Source of the DNA: Deltaproteobacteria bacterium
GTDB lineage: Bacteria > Desulfobacterota > Desulfobulbia > Desulfobulbales > Desulfobulbaceae
Assembly: GCA_024280455.1 (NCBI GenBank)
Contig: JAJRQC010000084.1
Span: 1 to 59,476, forward strand
Reading direction: 5' to 3'
DNA length: 59,476 nucleotides
In this document: positions 1 to 9,227 of the stretch, piece after piece
How positions within the stretch are numbered: position 1 is the stretch's first letter
Layout: each line of letters begins with the position of its first letter
Notes under the pieces: model-generated
Seen by the model: the letters and a program-made list of their open reading frames with translations, nothing else
Databases searched by the model: none
Told to the model about the DNA's origin: nothing
Position numbers and translations under genes: made by a program

Positions 1-110
1 CCAATTGTTTGTATTCCAAAAAAAAATGGTTTGGAATAAGATTGTCATGACTCATCTGTTTGTACAGAGTATTTTCATCGTTTGTTGTGCCCGGCGTGCC
101 GGGAATGATG

Positions 111-220
111 GTTTATCCGAAAATCGCCCACGAAGTGATGCTATTCCAGACTATTTTCATGGTTAGTTTATCCGAAAATCGCCCACGAAGTGATGCTATT
201 CCAGACTATTTTCATGGTGA
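111..220. repeat. 55-bp tandem duplication
   Basis: Two head-to-tail copies, 111-165 and 166-220, begin GTTTATCCGAAAATCGCCCA and differ at one visible position (GGTTA against GGTGA at the end). A fragment of the unit (ATTTTCAT) is also visible near 70-77. The second copy runs into the dispersed repeat at 201-263. Confidence 0.9.
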
Positions 221-263
221 GTTGTGGCTGTGACCTGAAAATCCGGTCCAGCCATGCTGGTTT
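201..263 (+). repeat. Dispersed repeat, short copy A
   Basis: This segment matches, in reverse orientation, the segment 21164-21252 between the ferredoxin gene and nuoA. Shared blocks in order are CTATTTTCAT, GTTGTGGCTGTG, TGAAAATCC and GGTCCAGCCATGCTGGTT. Copy A lacks about 28 bp that copy B has between the third and fourth blocks. The pattern looks like a non-coding interspersed repeat family; its class is unknown to me. Confidence 0.75.
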
Positions 264-330
264 ATGAGGGTATCAGCTAAAGAGTTGTGCGGCAAGTACA
301 TGATGATCAGGACACTGACAATGGCCGGCA

Positions 331-1415
<1,085 letters not shown>

Positions 1416-1424
1416 CTTTTCTCC

Positions 1425-1772
1425 TCAAGGACAGGAATCTATCTTTTTTTCAACAAGATAACGGGCAAGGGTTTTCCGATCCTGCCTGATGACCGTCAAC
1501 AGCAGGAGGTGGTCAGATAATACCCTGAGCAGATCCTTTGCCAGTTCGTTTTTCCCATCGGCCAGCCGGTAATACATCCAGACACCCCGGCGCTCTCCTG
1601 CAACCAGGCCGCCGTTACGGAGATAGGCCAGATGTCGGGAAATCGTTGATTGCGGTAGATCAAGAACCTCCATCAAATCACAGACACAGAGTTCACCCTC
1701 GATGAGAAGGGCCATGATCCGTAAGCGAACTTCTTCGGAAAGTGCTTTAAAGAGTTGAGCTGTCATTTGCAT
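1425..1772 (-). CDS. arsR: ArsR-family metalloregulator
   Basis: A 115-residue winged-helix repressor of the ArsR/SmtB family. The motif ELCVCDL at about residues 27-33 is the classical As(III)-binding CxC in the alpha-3 region, and PQSTISRHLAYLRNGGLV is the recognition helix. ArsR repressors release their operator when arsenite or antimonite binds. It is the first gene of a two-gene operon with the acr3 permease 9 bp downstream, and a palindromic candidate operator lies just upstream of its start. The family and the arsenic context are certain; the exact inducer is inferred. Confidence 0.92.
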   Translation of the reverse strand: MQMTAQLFKALSEEVRLRIMALLIEGELCVCDLMEVLDLPQSTISRHLAYLRNGGLVAGERRGVWMYYRLADGKNELAKDLLRVLSDHLLLLTVIRQDRKTLARYLVEKKIDSCP

Positions 1773-1781
1773 ATTTTCTTT

Positions 1782-1801
1782 ATATCTGCATAAGCGGATA
1801 T
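1782..1801. promoter_or_regulatory. Candidate ArsR operator
   Basis: The 20-bp imperfect palindrome ATATCTGCATAAGCGGATAT lies 9 bp upstream of the arsR start. ATATC/GATAT ends and GC..GC inner positions are symmetric, as in known ArsR/SmtB operators. It probably gives autoregulation of arsR-acr3. Confidence 0.6.
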
Positions 1802-2389
1802 AAGCAAACCTTTTTTTTCAGGAAAATCCCGGCAAGATATAATTGTCGGCGTCATAGACAGCAAAGGGCGACGAGACTTCCGGTAGTGATGTGGCAACGA
1901 CACATGATGAGCGAATCAGTGAGACTCTGAGAAGCCACGAAACCGACGGCGGAAAGGTTAGAACTTCTTGTATTTCCGTACAGTGTAAATGGAGTTTTTG
2001 CCTTTTTACGAGTCCATCAGAGTTCAGCAGTGCCTTATATTTGTTCATTTGGGACTGTACAGCGTACTTGTGCTACTCGAGCAGACCAAAATGGGCGAAG
2101 GTGAGGTGCTGCTGAACTCTTACGCCCCCTGAATAATCAAGCTGCTGATTAGAGACACTGTCCCGAATCTCTCCATTCCCGATTTCGACAATTCCTGATA
2201 CGAATCGACGACTTTGTCGAATATTCCCTCCCATAACGGGCTCCCTGCCCGGGCCCGCAGACATAAATACTATGCACTTCGCTGATACCACTTGGAAATT
2301 TATATATTCCCCGTCTGGCACAACCGTTGCTATACAGGAAGTACAGTAGAGATGATGACAGAACCCAACAACCTGATGGAGGTATACTC
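1802..2389. other. Intergenic stretch without recognisable gene
   Basis: About 590 bp separate arsR from the plus-strand EF-hand gene. Several short open frames exist on both strands, but none has a convincing start, composition or family signature, and I could not identify an RNA gene. It must hold the divergent promoters of both flanking genes. Confidence 0.5.
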
Positions 2390-3049
2390 ATGAAGATGAC
2401 AACCGCACTGACCGCAGCCCTGTTTTTCGGAACCCTCAGCCTGGGTGGAGGACTGGTTATCGCCAACGATTTGCCCACACGGGGGCCGATTCCCTTTGCC
2501 ACCTGGGACGCAGACGGCAGCGGGACCATTGAAGAGCAGGAATTCAACACCATTCGTGAAAGGCGGCAGGCAACAGCCAAAACCGATGGCCGCATGGGCA
2601 GAAACATGGCAAGCGCGCCAACCTTTGCCGAAGTAGACAGTGACGCCGACGGCAGGATCACAGCCGAGGAACTGACCGTCATGCAGCAGGGACAGGCGAG
2701 TATCCGGGCAATGGGACGGGGCCATAACGGTGCAGGCTGTGCCATGAAGAAAACCAGGGGACCGGGTCACCAGGCCATGGACGAAGAGACCCGGCTTAAA
2801 CATGAGGCATTTTTTGCCGACACAACCGAACTCCGTACAGCAATCGCAGCTAAACGGGCGGAAAAACGAGTCGTCATGCACTCTACAAATCCGGATCCGG
2901 ATCAGGCCGCACAGCTGACCCGCGAACTCCTTGAATTGCGGAGTCAGATGATGGCCCAGGCTGAAGCAGCCGGTATAGAATTCGGTCCGGGTAAGAGTCG
3001 CGGGTGTGGACGCGGAGCCCAGGGCCCGGGGTGCGGAGCACACATGTAA
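2390..3049 (+). CDS. Secreted EF-hand protein with Cys/His-rich C-terminus
   Basis: A 219-residue protein starting at the ATG at 2390, preceded by TGGAGG. An N-terminal signal peptide (MKMTTALTAALFFGTLSLGG, followed by VIAN) suggests export to the periplasm. Two EF-hand loops follow, TWDADGSGTIEEQEF and EVDSDADGRITAEEL, with acidic ligands in the right places for Ca2+. The C-terminal half has a charged helical segment resembling Spy/ZraP-type metal-responsive proteins and ends in a Gly/Cys-rich tail (RGCGRGAQGPGCGAHM). No partner genes are next to it. The calcium-binding assignment is good; the physiological role is unknown. An upstream in-frame start at 2327 is less likely because it would mask the signal peptide. 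Confidence 0.75.
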   Translation: MKMTTALTAALFFGTLSLGGGLVIANDLPTRGPIPFATWDADGSGTIEEQEFNTIRERRQATAKTDGRMGRNMASAPTFAEVDSDADGRITAEELTVMQQGQASIRAMGRGHNGAGCAMKKTRGPGHQAMDEETRLKHEAFFADTTELRTAIAAKRAEKRVVMHSTNPDPDQAAQLTRELLELRSQMMAQAEAAGIEFGPGKSRGCGRGAQGPGCGAHM

Positions 3050-3069
3050 TTGCTTTTCTTCTTGCTTTC

Positions 3070-3097
3070 CCCCCGGATGGAACCATCTATCCGGGGG
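3070..3097 (+). terminator. Rho-independent-like terminator
   Basis: A 9-bp stem (CCCCCGGAT / ATCCGGGGG) with a 10-nt loop, followed by TAATTTCTATT, lies 20 bp after the EF-hand gene. Confidence 0.6.
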
Positions 3098-3298
3098 TAA
3101 TTTCTATTCAGGCAGGGTAAAGATCTACAGCAAGGCCACCTTGAAAATGACTCAAATCCGACCAGCCTGAAAAATCGGTATTTACCAAAAACTATCACGG
3201 CCCTGTCCAAGTAGCTGTACGAATCCATCCATCATGCTTATACTGTTTCCAGAAAAGAGGAGACCCCTTGTACAAACACAACGAGCAGAGGGTAAGAG

Positions 3299-4312
3299 AT
3301 GAAAGAGGCGCTGTTTTATCGACCGGGGAAAAACAATGAGGTTGTCTGTGAACTATGCAACCATCACTGCCGTATACAGGAGGGAAAACGTGGCATCTGC
3401 GGGGTGCGGGAAAATAAAAACGGAGTTCTCTACAGTCTGGTCTATGGTCGGCTGATTGCAGAAAACATTGATCCCATCGAAAAAAAGCCATTATTTAACT
3501 TTCTACCCGGCAGCAGGGCTTTTTCCATTTCAACCGTCGGCTGCAACTTCCACTGTCTCCACTGTCAAAATTACAATATATCCCAATATCCCCATGCCCA
3601 TAAAGGGGAGATAGCCGGTACTGAACGCACCGCCGAGTCCGTGGTTGAAGATGCAATCCGAAGCGGATGTGCAAGTGTCTGTTATACCTATGTGGAACCG
3701 ACGATTTTCTATGAATTTGCCTACGATTGTTCAATGCTTGCCCATGAGCGAGGGCTGAAAAACGTCTTTGTCAGCAACGGCTACATGACCCCGGATGTCA
3801 CCCGCCATCTGGCCCCGGTCCTGGACGGGATCAATATCGATGTCAAGGCGTTTACCGATGACTTCTACAAAAAAGTCTGTAAGGCCAGGCTGCAGCCCGT
3901 TCTGGATAACGTTAAGCTCATGCATGAACTCGGGGTATGGGTCGAGGTGACTACCCTTATCATCCCGGGCCTGAACGACTCCGAGGAGGAGCTGCGCGAT
4001 ATTGCCCGCTTCATTCACTCCGTTTCCCCAACCATCCCCTGGCATGTAACGGCCTTTCACCCGACCTATAAGATGATGGACAGACGGCCGACTCCGATTG
4101 CCGCCCTGCGTAAGGCCCGGGAAATCGGACAGGAAGAAGGCCTCTACTATGTATATGAAGGCAATATTCCGGGCCAGGGCGGAGAGAACACCTTTTGTCC
4201 CGGCTGCGGCGCTGAACTGATCAGCCGCTTTGGCTTCAGCATCAGCGAAAATGATCTGACTGACGGTCGCTGCAGCAAATGCGGTCAACCCATTGACGGA
4301 GTCTGGAGCTGA
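3299..4312 (+). CDS. amrS: AmmeMemoRadiSam-type radical SAM enzyme (AmrS-like)
   Basis: A 337-residue radical SAM protein of the PFL-activase-like AmrS family. It has an N-terminal Cys cluster (CELCNHHCRIQEGKRGICGV), then the radical SAM motif CNFHCLHC at about residues 80-87 that binds the [4Fe-4S]-SAM cluster, and a C-terminal zinc-ribbon (FCPGCGAEL and CSKCG). Family members occur with AmrA (AMMECR1) and AmrB (MEMO); those partners are not in this window, and the substrate of the family is not established. The start at 3299 is preceded by AGAGGG. The following DUF202 gene is close, but there is no evidence that the two act together. Confidence 0.85.
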   Translation: MKEALFYRPGKNNEVVCELCNHHCRIQEGKRGICGVRENKNGVLYSLVYGRLIAENIDPIEKKPLFNFLPGSRAFSISTVGCNFHCLHCQNYNISQYPHAHKGEIAGTERTAESVVEDAIRSGCASVCYTYVEPTIFYEFAYDCSMLAHERGLKNVFVSNGYMTPDVTRHLAPVLDGINIDVKAFTDDFYKKVCKARLQPVLDNVKLMHELGVWVEVTTLIIPGLNDSEEELRDIARFIHSVSPTIPWHVTAFHPTYKMMDRRPTPIAALRKAREIGQEEGLYYVYEGNIPGQGGENTFCPGCGAELISRFGFSISENDLTDGRCSKCGQPIDGVWS

Positions 4313-4342
4313 GCATCATTGCCCGCGACTCTCTTATTTTCC

Positions 4343-4732
4343 ATGAAACAACACAAAAAAATTCCTCGGCAACCAGAAGTAGAACTCAGAAACCGATACG
4401 CCCTGGACCGAACGGCGCTGGCCAATGAACGGACCTACCTCGCCTGGACCAGAACCGGCCTGGCCTCGCTGGTCGGAGGCCTGGCAACTGAAAAATACCT
4501 TGACGGCGTTATCCCGGTCGGCAGTCTGCGCTTCATGGCTACCACCCTGATTCTCTTCAGCATCCTGTGCTTTCTGCTCTCGGCCTGGCGCTACCGGGCT
4601 CTGCATGTGGATCTTCGTCAGCTGGATATCAAGATGGTGCCCATCTCCATTGTTCTTGGGGTCAGTCTTCTTTTTTCCCTCTGTGCCATCCTTGCGGTCA
4701 TCGGCCTCTGGATTGTCATAGGAGTCGGATAG
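4343..4732 (+). CDS. DUF202 (YidH-type) inner-membrane protein
   Basis: A 129-residue protein with the DUF202 signature: a hydrophilic N-terminus with RYALDRTALANERTYLAWTR, then three hydrophobic segments (about residues 35-55, 60-85 and 100-125). Family members are small inner-membrane proteins of unknown function. I chose the ATG at 4343 over the upstream in-frame TTG at 4319, because the ATG gives the usual family N-terminus. It follows the AmrS-like gene by 30 bp and may be co-transcribed. Confidence 0.8.
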   Translation: MKQHKKIPRQPEVELRNRYALDRTALANERTYLAWTRTGLASLVGGLATEKYLDGVIPVGSLRFMATTLILFSILCFLLSAWRYRALHVDLRQLDIKMVPISIVLGVSLLFSLCAILAVIGLWIVIGVG

Positions 4733-4757
4733 GACCAGGGATACCCTTTACAATACA

Positions 4758-5030
4758 TCAATCGGCCTGGACATCTTCCGGGCGAAAGGTCACCATCACT
4801 GCCCAGCGCTGCAGTTCCCCAACCGAAAACCTGGCCGGGGAGATATCGTTTCCCTCCGACGAATTCTGTTCGTCCAGCAGGACATTCATCCAGTCAACCC
4901 GTAATTTTTTCTTCTCCATGACTAATGATGCTCCGGAACTGCAAATGATCTCTTCCAGGAAAATATCTGAATATATAGTCTGCAGATTCTCTCCATTTCC
5001 CCTCCTCTGTACACGTTTTCCGGGTATCAA
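4758..5030 (-). CDS. Possible small hypothetical protein
   Basis: A 90-codon minus-strand frame starting at TTG (5030). The composition of the C-terminal two-thirds (FSVGELQRWAVMVTFRPEDV) looks protein-like, but I recognise no family. It would be convergent with the DUF202 gene and divergent from the gene at 5142. An internal ATG gives a shorter product beginning MEKKKLRVDW. This may be a chance frame. Confidence 0.3.
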   Translation of the reverse strand: MIPGKRVQRRGNGENLQTIYSDIFLEEIICSSGASLVMEKKKLRVDWMNVLLDEQNSSEGNDISPARFSVGELQRWAVMVTFRPEDVQAD

Positions 5031-5105
5031 GCCTGCAAAAAGTATAGCCGAACCGAAAAGGCTCGAATAATTTTTTTATTGCACTTCTCCACTAAACAGC
5101 ATATG

Positions 5106-5125
5106 AATGGTTATCATTAACCATT
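5106..5125. promoter_or_regulatory. Perfect inverted repeat, candidate operator
   Basis: AATGGTTA-TCAT-TAACCATT is an 8-bp perfect inverted repeat with a 4-bp spacer, placed 16 bp upstream of the ATG of the zinc-ribbon gene at 5142. The TTATCATTAA core faintly resembles Fur-type sites, but the match is not good enough to name the regulator. Confidence 0.5.
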
Positions 5126-5141
5126 AAAGAAGGAGTCTTTC

Positions 5142-5585
5142 ATGTGCCTTGAAATACGAAAAACCTGTAAATGCGGTAAAAATGATGCCCAGTTCCACAT
5201 GCGGGATAACGTCCTCAGCCAGAAAGTTATCGCAGAGCTGTACTGTCCGGAATGTTCCAATCAGGCCGAGTTTAATCCGGATACCATGCTGGGGGATAAT
5301 GACTGGATCATTGAATACGATATGGATCTTGCCCGCTTCATGACCGTGTCCAAACTGATGCTGGAGCCGGAAGCAGTGCGACCGGGCTACCTTTTCGACA
5401 GCGGCTACGCCTGCTGGCTGGAGATGTATCCGGGTGAGAAGCAGGATATCCTTGAGGAACGCACGGAAATAATGGGACTCCAGAAGACGGATCCCACCCG
5501 CTACCTGCAGGAGATCAGCAGCTGGAATATAGCCCGGATTGAACGCTTGAAGGCGGATGGATGGCGTAAGGCTATGGCCGCCTGA
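5142..5585 (+). CDS. Hypothetical protein with N-terminal Cys4 zinc-ribbon-like motif
   Basis: A 147-residue protein with a good start (AAGGAG 8 bp before the ATG). Near the N-terminus it has C2, C9 and C11 (CLEIRKTCKCG) and then CPEC at about residues 37-40, compatible with a treble-clef or zinc-ribbon site. The remainder is acidic and soluble, with several Trp and Tyr residues (DNDWIIEYDMDLARFMTV). I do not recognise the family. It stands alone behind a perfect inverted repeat, so it is probably a single regulated gene. Confidence 0.65.
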   Translation: MCLEIRKTCKCGKNDAQFHMRDNVLSQKVIAELYCPECSNQAEFNPDTMLGDNDWIIEYDMDLARFMTVSKLMLEPEAVRPGYLFDSGYACWLEMYPGEKQDILEERTEIMGLQKTDPTRYLQEISSWNIARIERLKADGWRKAMAA

Positions 5586-5755
5586 TCAAAACGCAAGCGC
5601 TCACAGAACCCCCATCTTTCACGGTCTTCCCTGCACGCATAGCGGACTATAGCAAACAAGAGGGCCCGTAAAAACCTGCGGCACCTGTGAGCACTTACAC
5701 GTTTCGAAATGGTATGAAATCACAGAGTTATCCACCCCGTGATGCATTACGCGGA

Positions 5756-6754
5756 TCAGAACTTATATTTTTTCAGATACCCGCGGAGCTGATCATAGCT
5801 CAAGCCCAGACGCTCAGCGGTTTTACGTCGGTTAAACCGGTTTTCCTCCAGGGCCCGGGCCAGTATTTCCCGTTCCTGCATCCTGATATGGGCCTTGAAA
5901 TCGGCTGGCACGACCGTCCTGGTCTCCGGTACCGATTCCTCCCGCCGCCCTTCGATCTGCGAGGATGCAGATTGGGGGCGAAAGGGGGAGGCAAAGGGAT
6001 CAAAAACAATCTCTGCTATGCGCTCTTCCTCGCCGCTGTGATAGACCGCCCGCTCAACCACGCTTTTCAGTTCCCTGACATTGCCCGGCCACTGATACTG
6101 CAGCAACAGCTCCCGGGCTGAATCGGTAAAGCCTGGAAAATATTCCCGCTTAAGCTCTCCGGTCATGCCAAGGGCAAAATGTTCCGCCAGCAGAAGAATA
6201 TCCTCTTCCCGGGCCCGCAGGGGCGGCAGGGTGACCACATCAAAGGCCAGCCGATCGAGCAGGTCGGCCCGAAACTTTTTTTTGGCAGCAAGCTCCGGCA
6301 AATCCTGATTGGCGGCCCCGATAATCCGGGCCCGGCTCTGCAGAGTTTTACTGCCGCCGAGCCGTTCATACTCTCCGTATTCAATCACCCGCAACAGCTT
6401 TTCCTGAAGCCGCCCCGACATGGAGCCGATTTCATCGAGAAAAAGCGTCCCGCTGCCCGCGCGCTCAAAACGGCCGGGACGGCGGTGCGTGGCCCCGGTA
6501 TATGCCCCGGCCTCATGACCGAACAACTCCGAATCGAGCAACGGTTCGGAAAGGGTTGCACAGTTGACCTTTAAAAACGGCTCTTCCCAGCGTCCGGAAA
6601 GGTAATGGAAGCGGTCGGCGATCAACTCCTTGCCCGTACCCCGTTCACCTATGATTAGAACCGGCCGGTTCAGATCCGCCGCCTTGGAGACATGCTCAAG
6701 AACCGCAAGAAAGGCCGGAGACTGCCCGATTATTGGATTTCCCGTCGAATACAT
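5756..6754 (-). CDS. pspF: PspF-type sigma-54 activator of the phage-shock operon
   Basis: A 332-residue AAA+ enhancer-binding protein with no N-terminal receiver domain, as in PspF. Walker A is GERGTGKE (36-43), the sigma-54 contact loop is GAYTGA (83-88), and Walker B is within GTLFLDEIGSM. The C-terminus ends in a Fis-type helix-turn-helix (NRRKTAERLGLSYDQLRGYL). It is divergent from pspABC, whose promoter has a -24/-12 element. In the known system PspA holds PspF inactive until membrane stress releases it. The ATG at 6754 gives the canonical start near NPIIGQSPAF; an upstream in-frame extension to 6916 runs through a hydrophobic, low-quality stretch in the promoter region and is rejected. 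Confidence 0.93.
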   Translation of the reverse strand: MYSTGNPIIGQSPAFLAVLEHVSKAADLNRPVLIIGERGTGKELIADRFHYLSGRWEEPFLKVNCATLSEPLLDSELFGHEAGAYTGATHRRPGRFERAGSGTLFLDEIGSMSGRLQEKLLRVIEYGEYERLGGSKTLQSRARIIGAANQDLPELAAKKKFRADLLDRLAFDVVTLPPLRAREEDILLLAEHFALGMTGELKREYFPGFTDSARELLLQYQWPGNVRELKSVVERAVYHSGEEERIAEIVFDPFASPFRPQSASSQIEGRREESVPETRTVVPADFKAHIRMQEREILARALEENRFNRRKTAERLGLSYDQLRGYLKKYKF

Positions 6755-6875
6755 CGGTATAAAATACCATAAAATGGTGAAATAAACCATATGTTGGTAA
6801 CAAATAAACACACCGTGCGATAGCTTCACAAAGAAAAAACTTATGAATTCCAACAGATAGAAAAAGAAGGCAAAC

Positions 6876-6891
6876 CGGCACGAATCGTGGA
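6876..6891 (+). promoter_or_regulatory. Sigma-54 promoter of pspABC
   Basis: CGGCACGAATCGTGGA matches the sigma-54 consensus (TGGCAC-N5-TTGCA) at the -24 GG and CACG. The spacing from the -24 GG to the -12 dinucleotide is the correct 10 nt, with GG instead of GC at -12. It lies about 50 bp before the pspA start and beside divergent pspF, which fits the known regulation. Confidence 0.65.
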
Positions 6892-6939
6892 ACTCACGGA
6901 GTAAACAACAGCACATCCCATAACCACAGGAGCCTCACC

Positions 6940-7608
6940 ATGGGTATCTTTTCAAGATTCAACGACATCGTTAATTCAAATATCAACGCCCTGCTCGAAC
7001 GGGCTGAAAATCCGGAAAAAATTATTCGGCTGGTGATCCAGGAGATGGAAGACACCCTGGTCGAGGTCCGCACCAATGCGGCCCGGACCATTGCCGACCA
7101 GAAGACCCTGAAACGGCGCCTGGCCAGGCTGCGTGAAGAACTGGCCGAGTGGGAGTCCCGGGCCGAGCTTGCCATCAGCAAGGACCGGGAAGATCTGGCC
7201 AGGTCCGCCCTGGCTGAAAAATCCGCCCTGCAGAAGGTGATCGACAGACTGGAGCAGGACGCTGTCTTTATCGATGAACAGCGGCAACAGCTCAGTGATG
7301 ATATCGCCCGACTGCAGGCCAAGCTGAACGAGGCCAAGGCCAGAAAAAAAGCCCTGCTCATGCGGGGGGATACGGCAAAAAGCCGGATCAGAACCCGCGA
7401 CAGCCTGAGCGACCGCCGGGTTGAGGAGGCCATGGCCAACTTCGAACACCTGGAGCGGAAAATGGATACTCTGGAAGGGCAGGTTGAAGCCTATGATCTC
7501 GGCCGTGACCGGTCCCTGGATGAGGAGTTTGCCGACCTGGCCGCAGACGACGGTATCGAGCAGGAGCTGGCCGACCTCAAAAAACGCATGCAGGAAAAAC
7601 AGGCCTGA
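6940..7608 (+). CDS. pspA: Phage shock protein A (membrane-stress ESCRT-III-like protein)
   Basis: A 222-residue, almost entirely helical coiled-coil protein. The family start MGIFSRFNDIVNSNINALLE is followed by ENPEKIIRLVIQEMED, both hallmarks of PspA/IM30. PspA binds stressed inner membranes through its N-terminal amphipathic helix, oligomerises to stabilise them, and inhibits PspF in the unstressed cell. It is the first gene of pspABC behind a sigma-54-type promoter. Length and sequence are normal for the family. Confidence 0.95.
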   Translation: MGIFSRFNDIVNSNINALLERAENPEKIIRLVIQEMEDTLVEVRTNAARTIADQKTLKRRLARLREELAEWESRAELAISKDREDLARSALAEKSALQKVIDRLEQDAVFIDEQRQQLSDDIARLQAKLNEAKARKKALLMRGDTAKSRIRTRDSLSDRRVEEAMANFEHLERKMDTLEGQVEAYDLGRDRSLDEEFADLAADDGIEQELADLKKRMQEKQA

Positions 7609-7641
7609 GCCGTCTTTCCGCATCTTGAAGGATAGAGAGTT

Positions 7642-7884
7642 ATGATGACAACAACCGTCTTCGGAATGCTGACCGCACTGGCCGTAGTCTTTATGGTGGT
7701 GGTTCTCCCTGTCTGGCTGCTGCTGCACTACCTGACCAAGATGAAGGGTCTGCGCGGCCTGTCGGCAGAGGACGAGGAGGCCCTGGAAAAACTTTGGAAG
7801 AGTTCGGCCGCCATGGAAGAACGAATCAACATCCTGGAAACAATTTTGGATGAGCATCATCCAAACTGGAGGAGTACACAATGA
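7642..7884 (+). CDS. pspB: Phage shock protein B
   Basis: An 80-residue protein with one N-terminal transmembrane helix (about residues 5-28) and a short coiled coil ending in the PspB-typical pattern LEKLWKSSAAMEERINILE, then PNWR. PspB works with PspC in the inner membrane to sense stress and recruit PspA. It lies 33 bp after pspA, and its stop codon overlaps the ATG of pspC (ATGA), showing translational coupling. Confidence 0.9.
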   Translation: MMTTTVFGMLTALAVVFMVVVLPVWLLLHYLTKMKGLRGLSAEDEEALEKLWKSSAAMEERINILETILDEHHPNWRSTQ

Positions 7885-8267
7885 GCACAACCCGAACCCA
7901 CAACACACTATACAGGGATAAACAGCACCGGATTCTCGGCGGGGTCTGTGCGGGCCTGGCCGATTATTTCGGGATCAGCCGCCTAGCTGTCCGCCTGCTG
8001 ATTCTGGTTTCCCTGTTCATGTTTACCCTGCCCACCATAGTGATCTACGCCGTGGCCATGTTCTTCCTCAGGGACAAACCGGAAGAAATTGATCGTGATG
8101 CAGAGGAAAAAAAGCTCTGGCAATCCATGCACCGTTCCCCCCGAGACACCATGGGCAGTATTCGCCGCCGTTTCTCCTCCATGGAGAACCGCATCCGCGA
8201 CATGGAGGCCTATCTCACCTCCCGTAAATACAAACTTGACCGAGCCTTTGACAAACTACGGGATTAA
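7881..8267 (+). CDS. pspC: PspC-domain inner-membrane protein
   Basis: A 128-residue protein with the PspC signature at the N-terminus (RILGGVCAGLADYFGISRLAVRLL), one strong transmembrane segment (about residues 38-62) and a charged cytoplasmic helix. PspC with PspB relieves PspA inhibition of PspF under envelope stress. The start overlaps the pspB stop by 4 bp. Downstream, 8268-8446 shows no gene. Confidence 0.9.
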   Translation: MSTTRTHNTLYRDKQHRILGGVCAGLADYFGISRLAVRLLILVSLFMFTLPTIVIYAVAMFFLRDKPEEIDRDAEEKKLWQSMHRSPRDTMGSIRRRFSSMENRIRDMEAYLTSRKYKLDRAFDKLRD

Positions 8268-8446
8268 CAGAACCGTCGGATTGTTGGAATCGGTCAATGT
8301 TTTGATATCGTATGAAAAACCAAAAAAAGATCAGACCTGCATGGTTGACGGCTGCTGGTTTTAAGTTTACTGTTTCTTTGGCTTTCTACCGTAAACCATA
8401 AACCCGGTGCCGAATTTTCTGGCAGCACATACACCGCCATCAGCAC

Positions 8447-9220
8447 ATGACACCACCTGTTACAACCCAATCGTCCAATCGTCCCCCATGGATCCCCCTC
8501 CATTTTTCTCTGGCCTTTCTTCTAAAAAGCCCGAGACTGCTGGGATGGAGCGTACTGCTGGTGGTGCTGACCGGAGGGTTGACCTGGCTTGGCTACCTTG
8601 AGACCATCCATCTGGTCGACGGCTGGACCGGGAGTTTTTTTAACCAGCCACCGGAGACAAGTGGCTGGTGGGGATGGCTGGTGATCAAGGGGTGGCTGGT
8701 GCTGAAATACCTTTTTCTGGCCGTCTCAAGGGTTGTCGCCTTTTATCTGGCCTTTCTGGTCGCCTACTGCCTGACCTGCCCGGGCTATGTCTTTCTCTCC
8801 ACCGCCACGGAAAAGAAATACCGGGGCGGCGTTCTGACTGCGGAGCAGGGACTCTCCCTGCGAGGAGTCCTCACGGATCTTATCGAGGGCTGCAAAATCG
8901 GCCTGCTCGGCCTGCTGGTCACCGTTGTTGCCCTTGTGGTCAACTTCATTCCGGTCATCGGCCAGGGACTGGTTTTTGTACTGTACACCTTTTACTCGGC
9001 CCTGATGTTTGTTGATTACCCGACCTCAAACCGTCGCTGGAGCCTGGGCAAAAAAATCTCCTGGCTTAATGTACACCGAAACCGGGCCTTTCGCCTTGGC
9101 CTCCTGCCCGCCCTGATCACCCTGATCCCGATCATCAACATCCTGTTCATGGCCCTGCTCTTCCCCCTGTTCACCGTCCACACCACCTTGAACTTTATGG
9201 CGATTGAAAAAGAGGGTTGA
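8447..9220 (+). CDS. EI24/CysZ-like multi-pass membrane protein
   Basis: A 257-residue inner-membrane protein with about four to five hydrophobic segments. The diagnostic region VDYPTSNRRWSLGKKISWL followed by NRAFRLGLLPALITLIPIIN is typical of the EI24 domain family, which includes the sulfate permease CysZ. Transport activity cannot be concluded from sequence: many EI24 proteins outside enterobacteria are unassigned. It stands 180 bp after pspC and converges on arfB. Confidence 0.75.
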   Translation: MTPPVTTQSSNRPPWIPLHFSLAFLLKSPRLLGWSVLLVVLTGGLTWLGYLETIHLVDGWTGSFFNQPPETSGWWGWLVIKGWLVLKYLFLAVSRVVAFYLAFLVAYCLTCPGYVFLSTATEKKYRGGVLTAEQGLSLRGVLTDLIEGCKIGLLGLLVTVVALVVNFIPVIGQGLVFVLYTFYSALMFVDYPTSNRRWSLGKKISWLNVHRNRAFRLGLLPALITLIPIINILFMALLFPLFTVHTTLNFMAIEKEG

Positions 9221-9227
9221 TCCGGGA

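Larger units (their letters stand above)
1..330. other. Non-coding stretch with repeats, downstream of acr3
   Basis: No gene is recognisable here. It holds a 9-bp inverted repeat (12-20 with 30-38, arms TATTCCAAA/TTTGGAATA), a short CCCGGC/GCCGGG hairpin near 90-104, a 55-bp tandem duplication and a copy of a dispersed repeat (both listed separately). The stretch follows the stop codon of the minus-strand acr3 gene. Confidence 0.6.

Noticed and set aside
111-220. CRISPR array
   Set aside because: Two directly adjacent 55-bp copies with no spacers and no cas genes nearby.
2149-2745. A 198-codon minus-strand frame opposite the EF-hand gene
   Set aside because: It overlaps a well-supported signal-peptide/EF-hand gene and resembles a codon-bias shadow.
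5730-5745. TTATCCACC as a DnaA box
   Set aside because: A single 8-of-9 match in a short gap next to pspF, with no cluster or AT-rich element.
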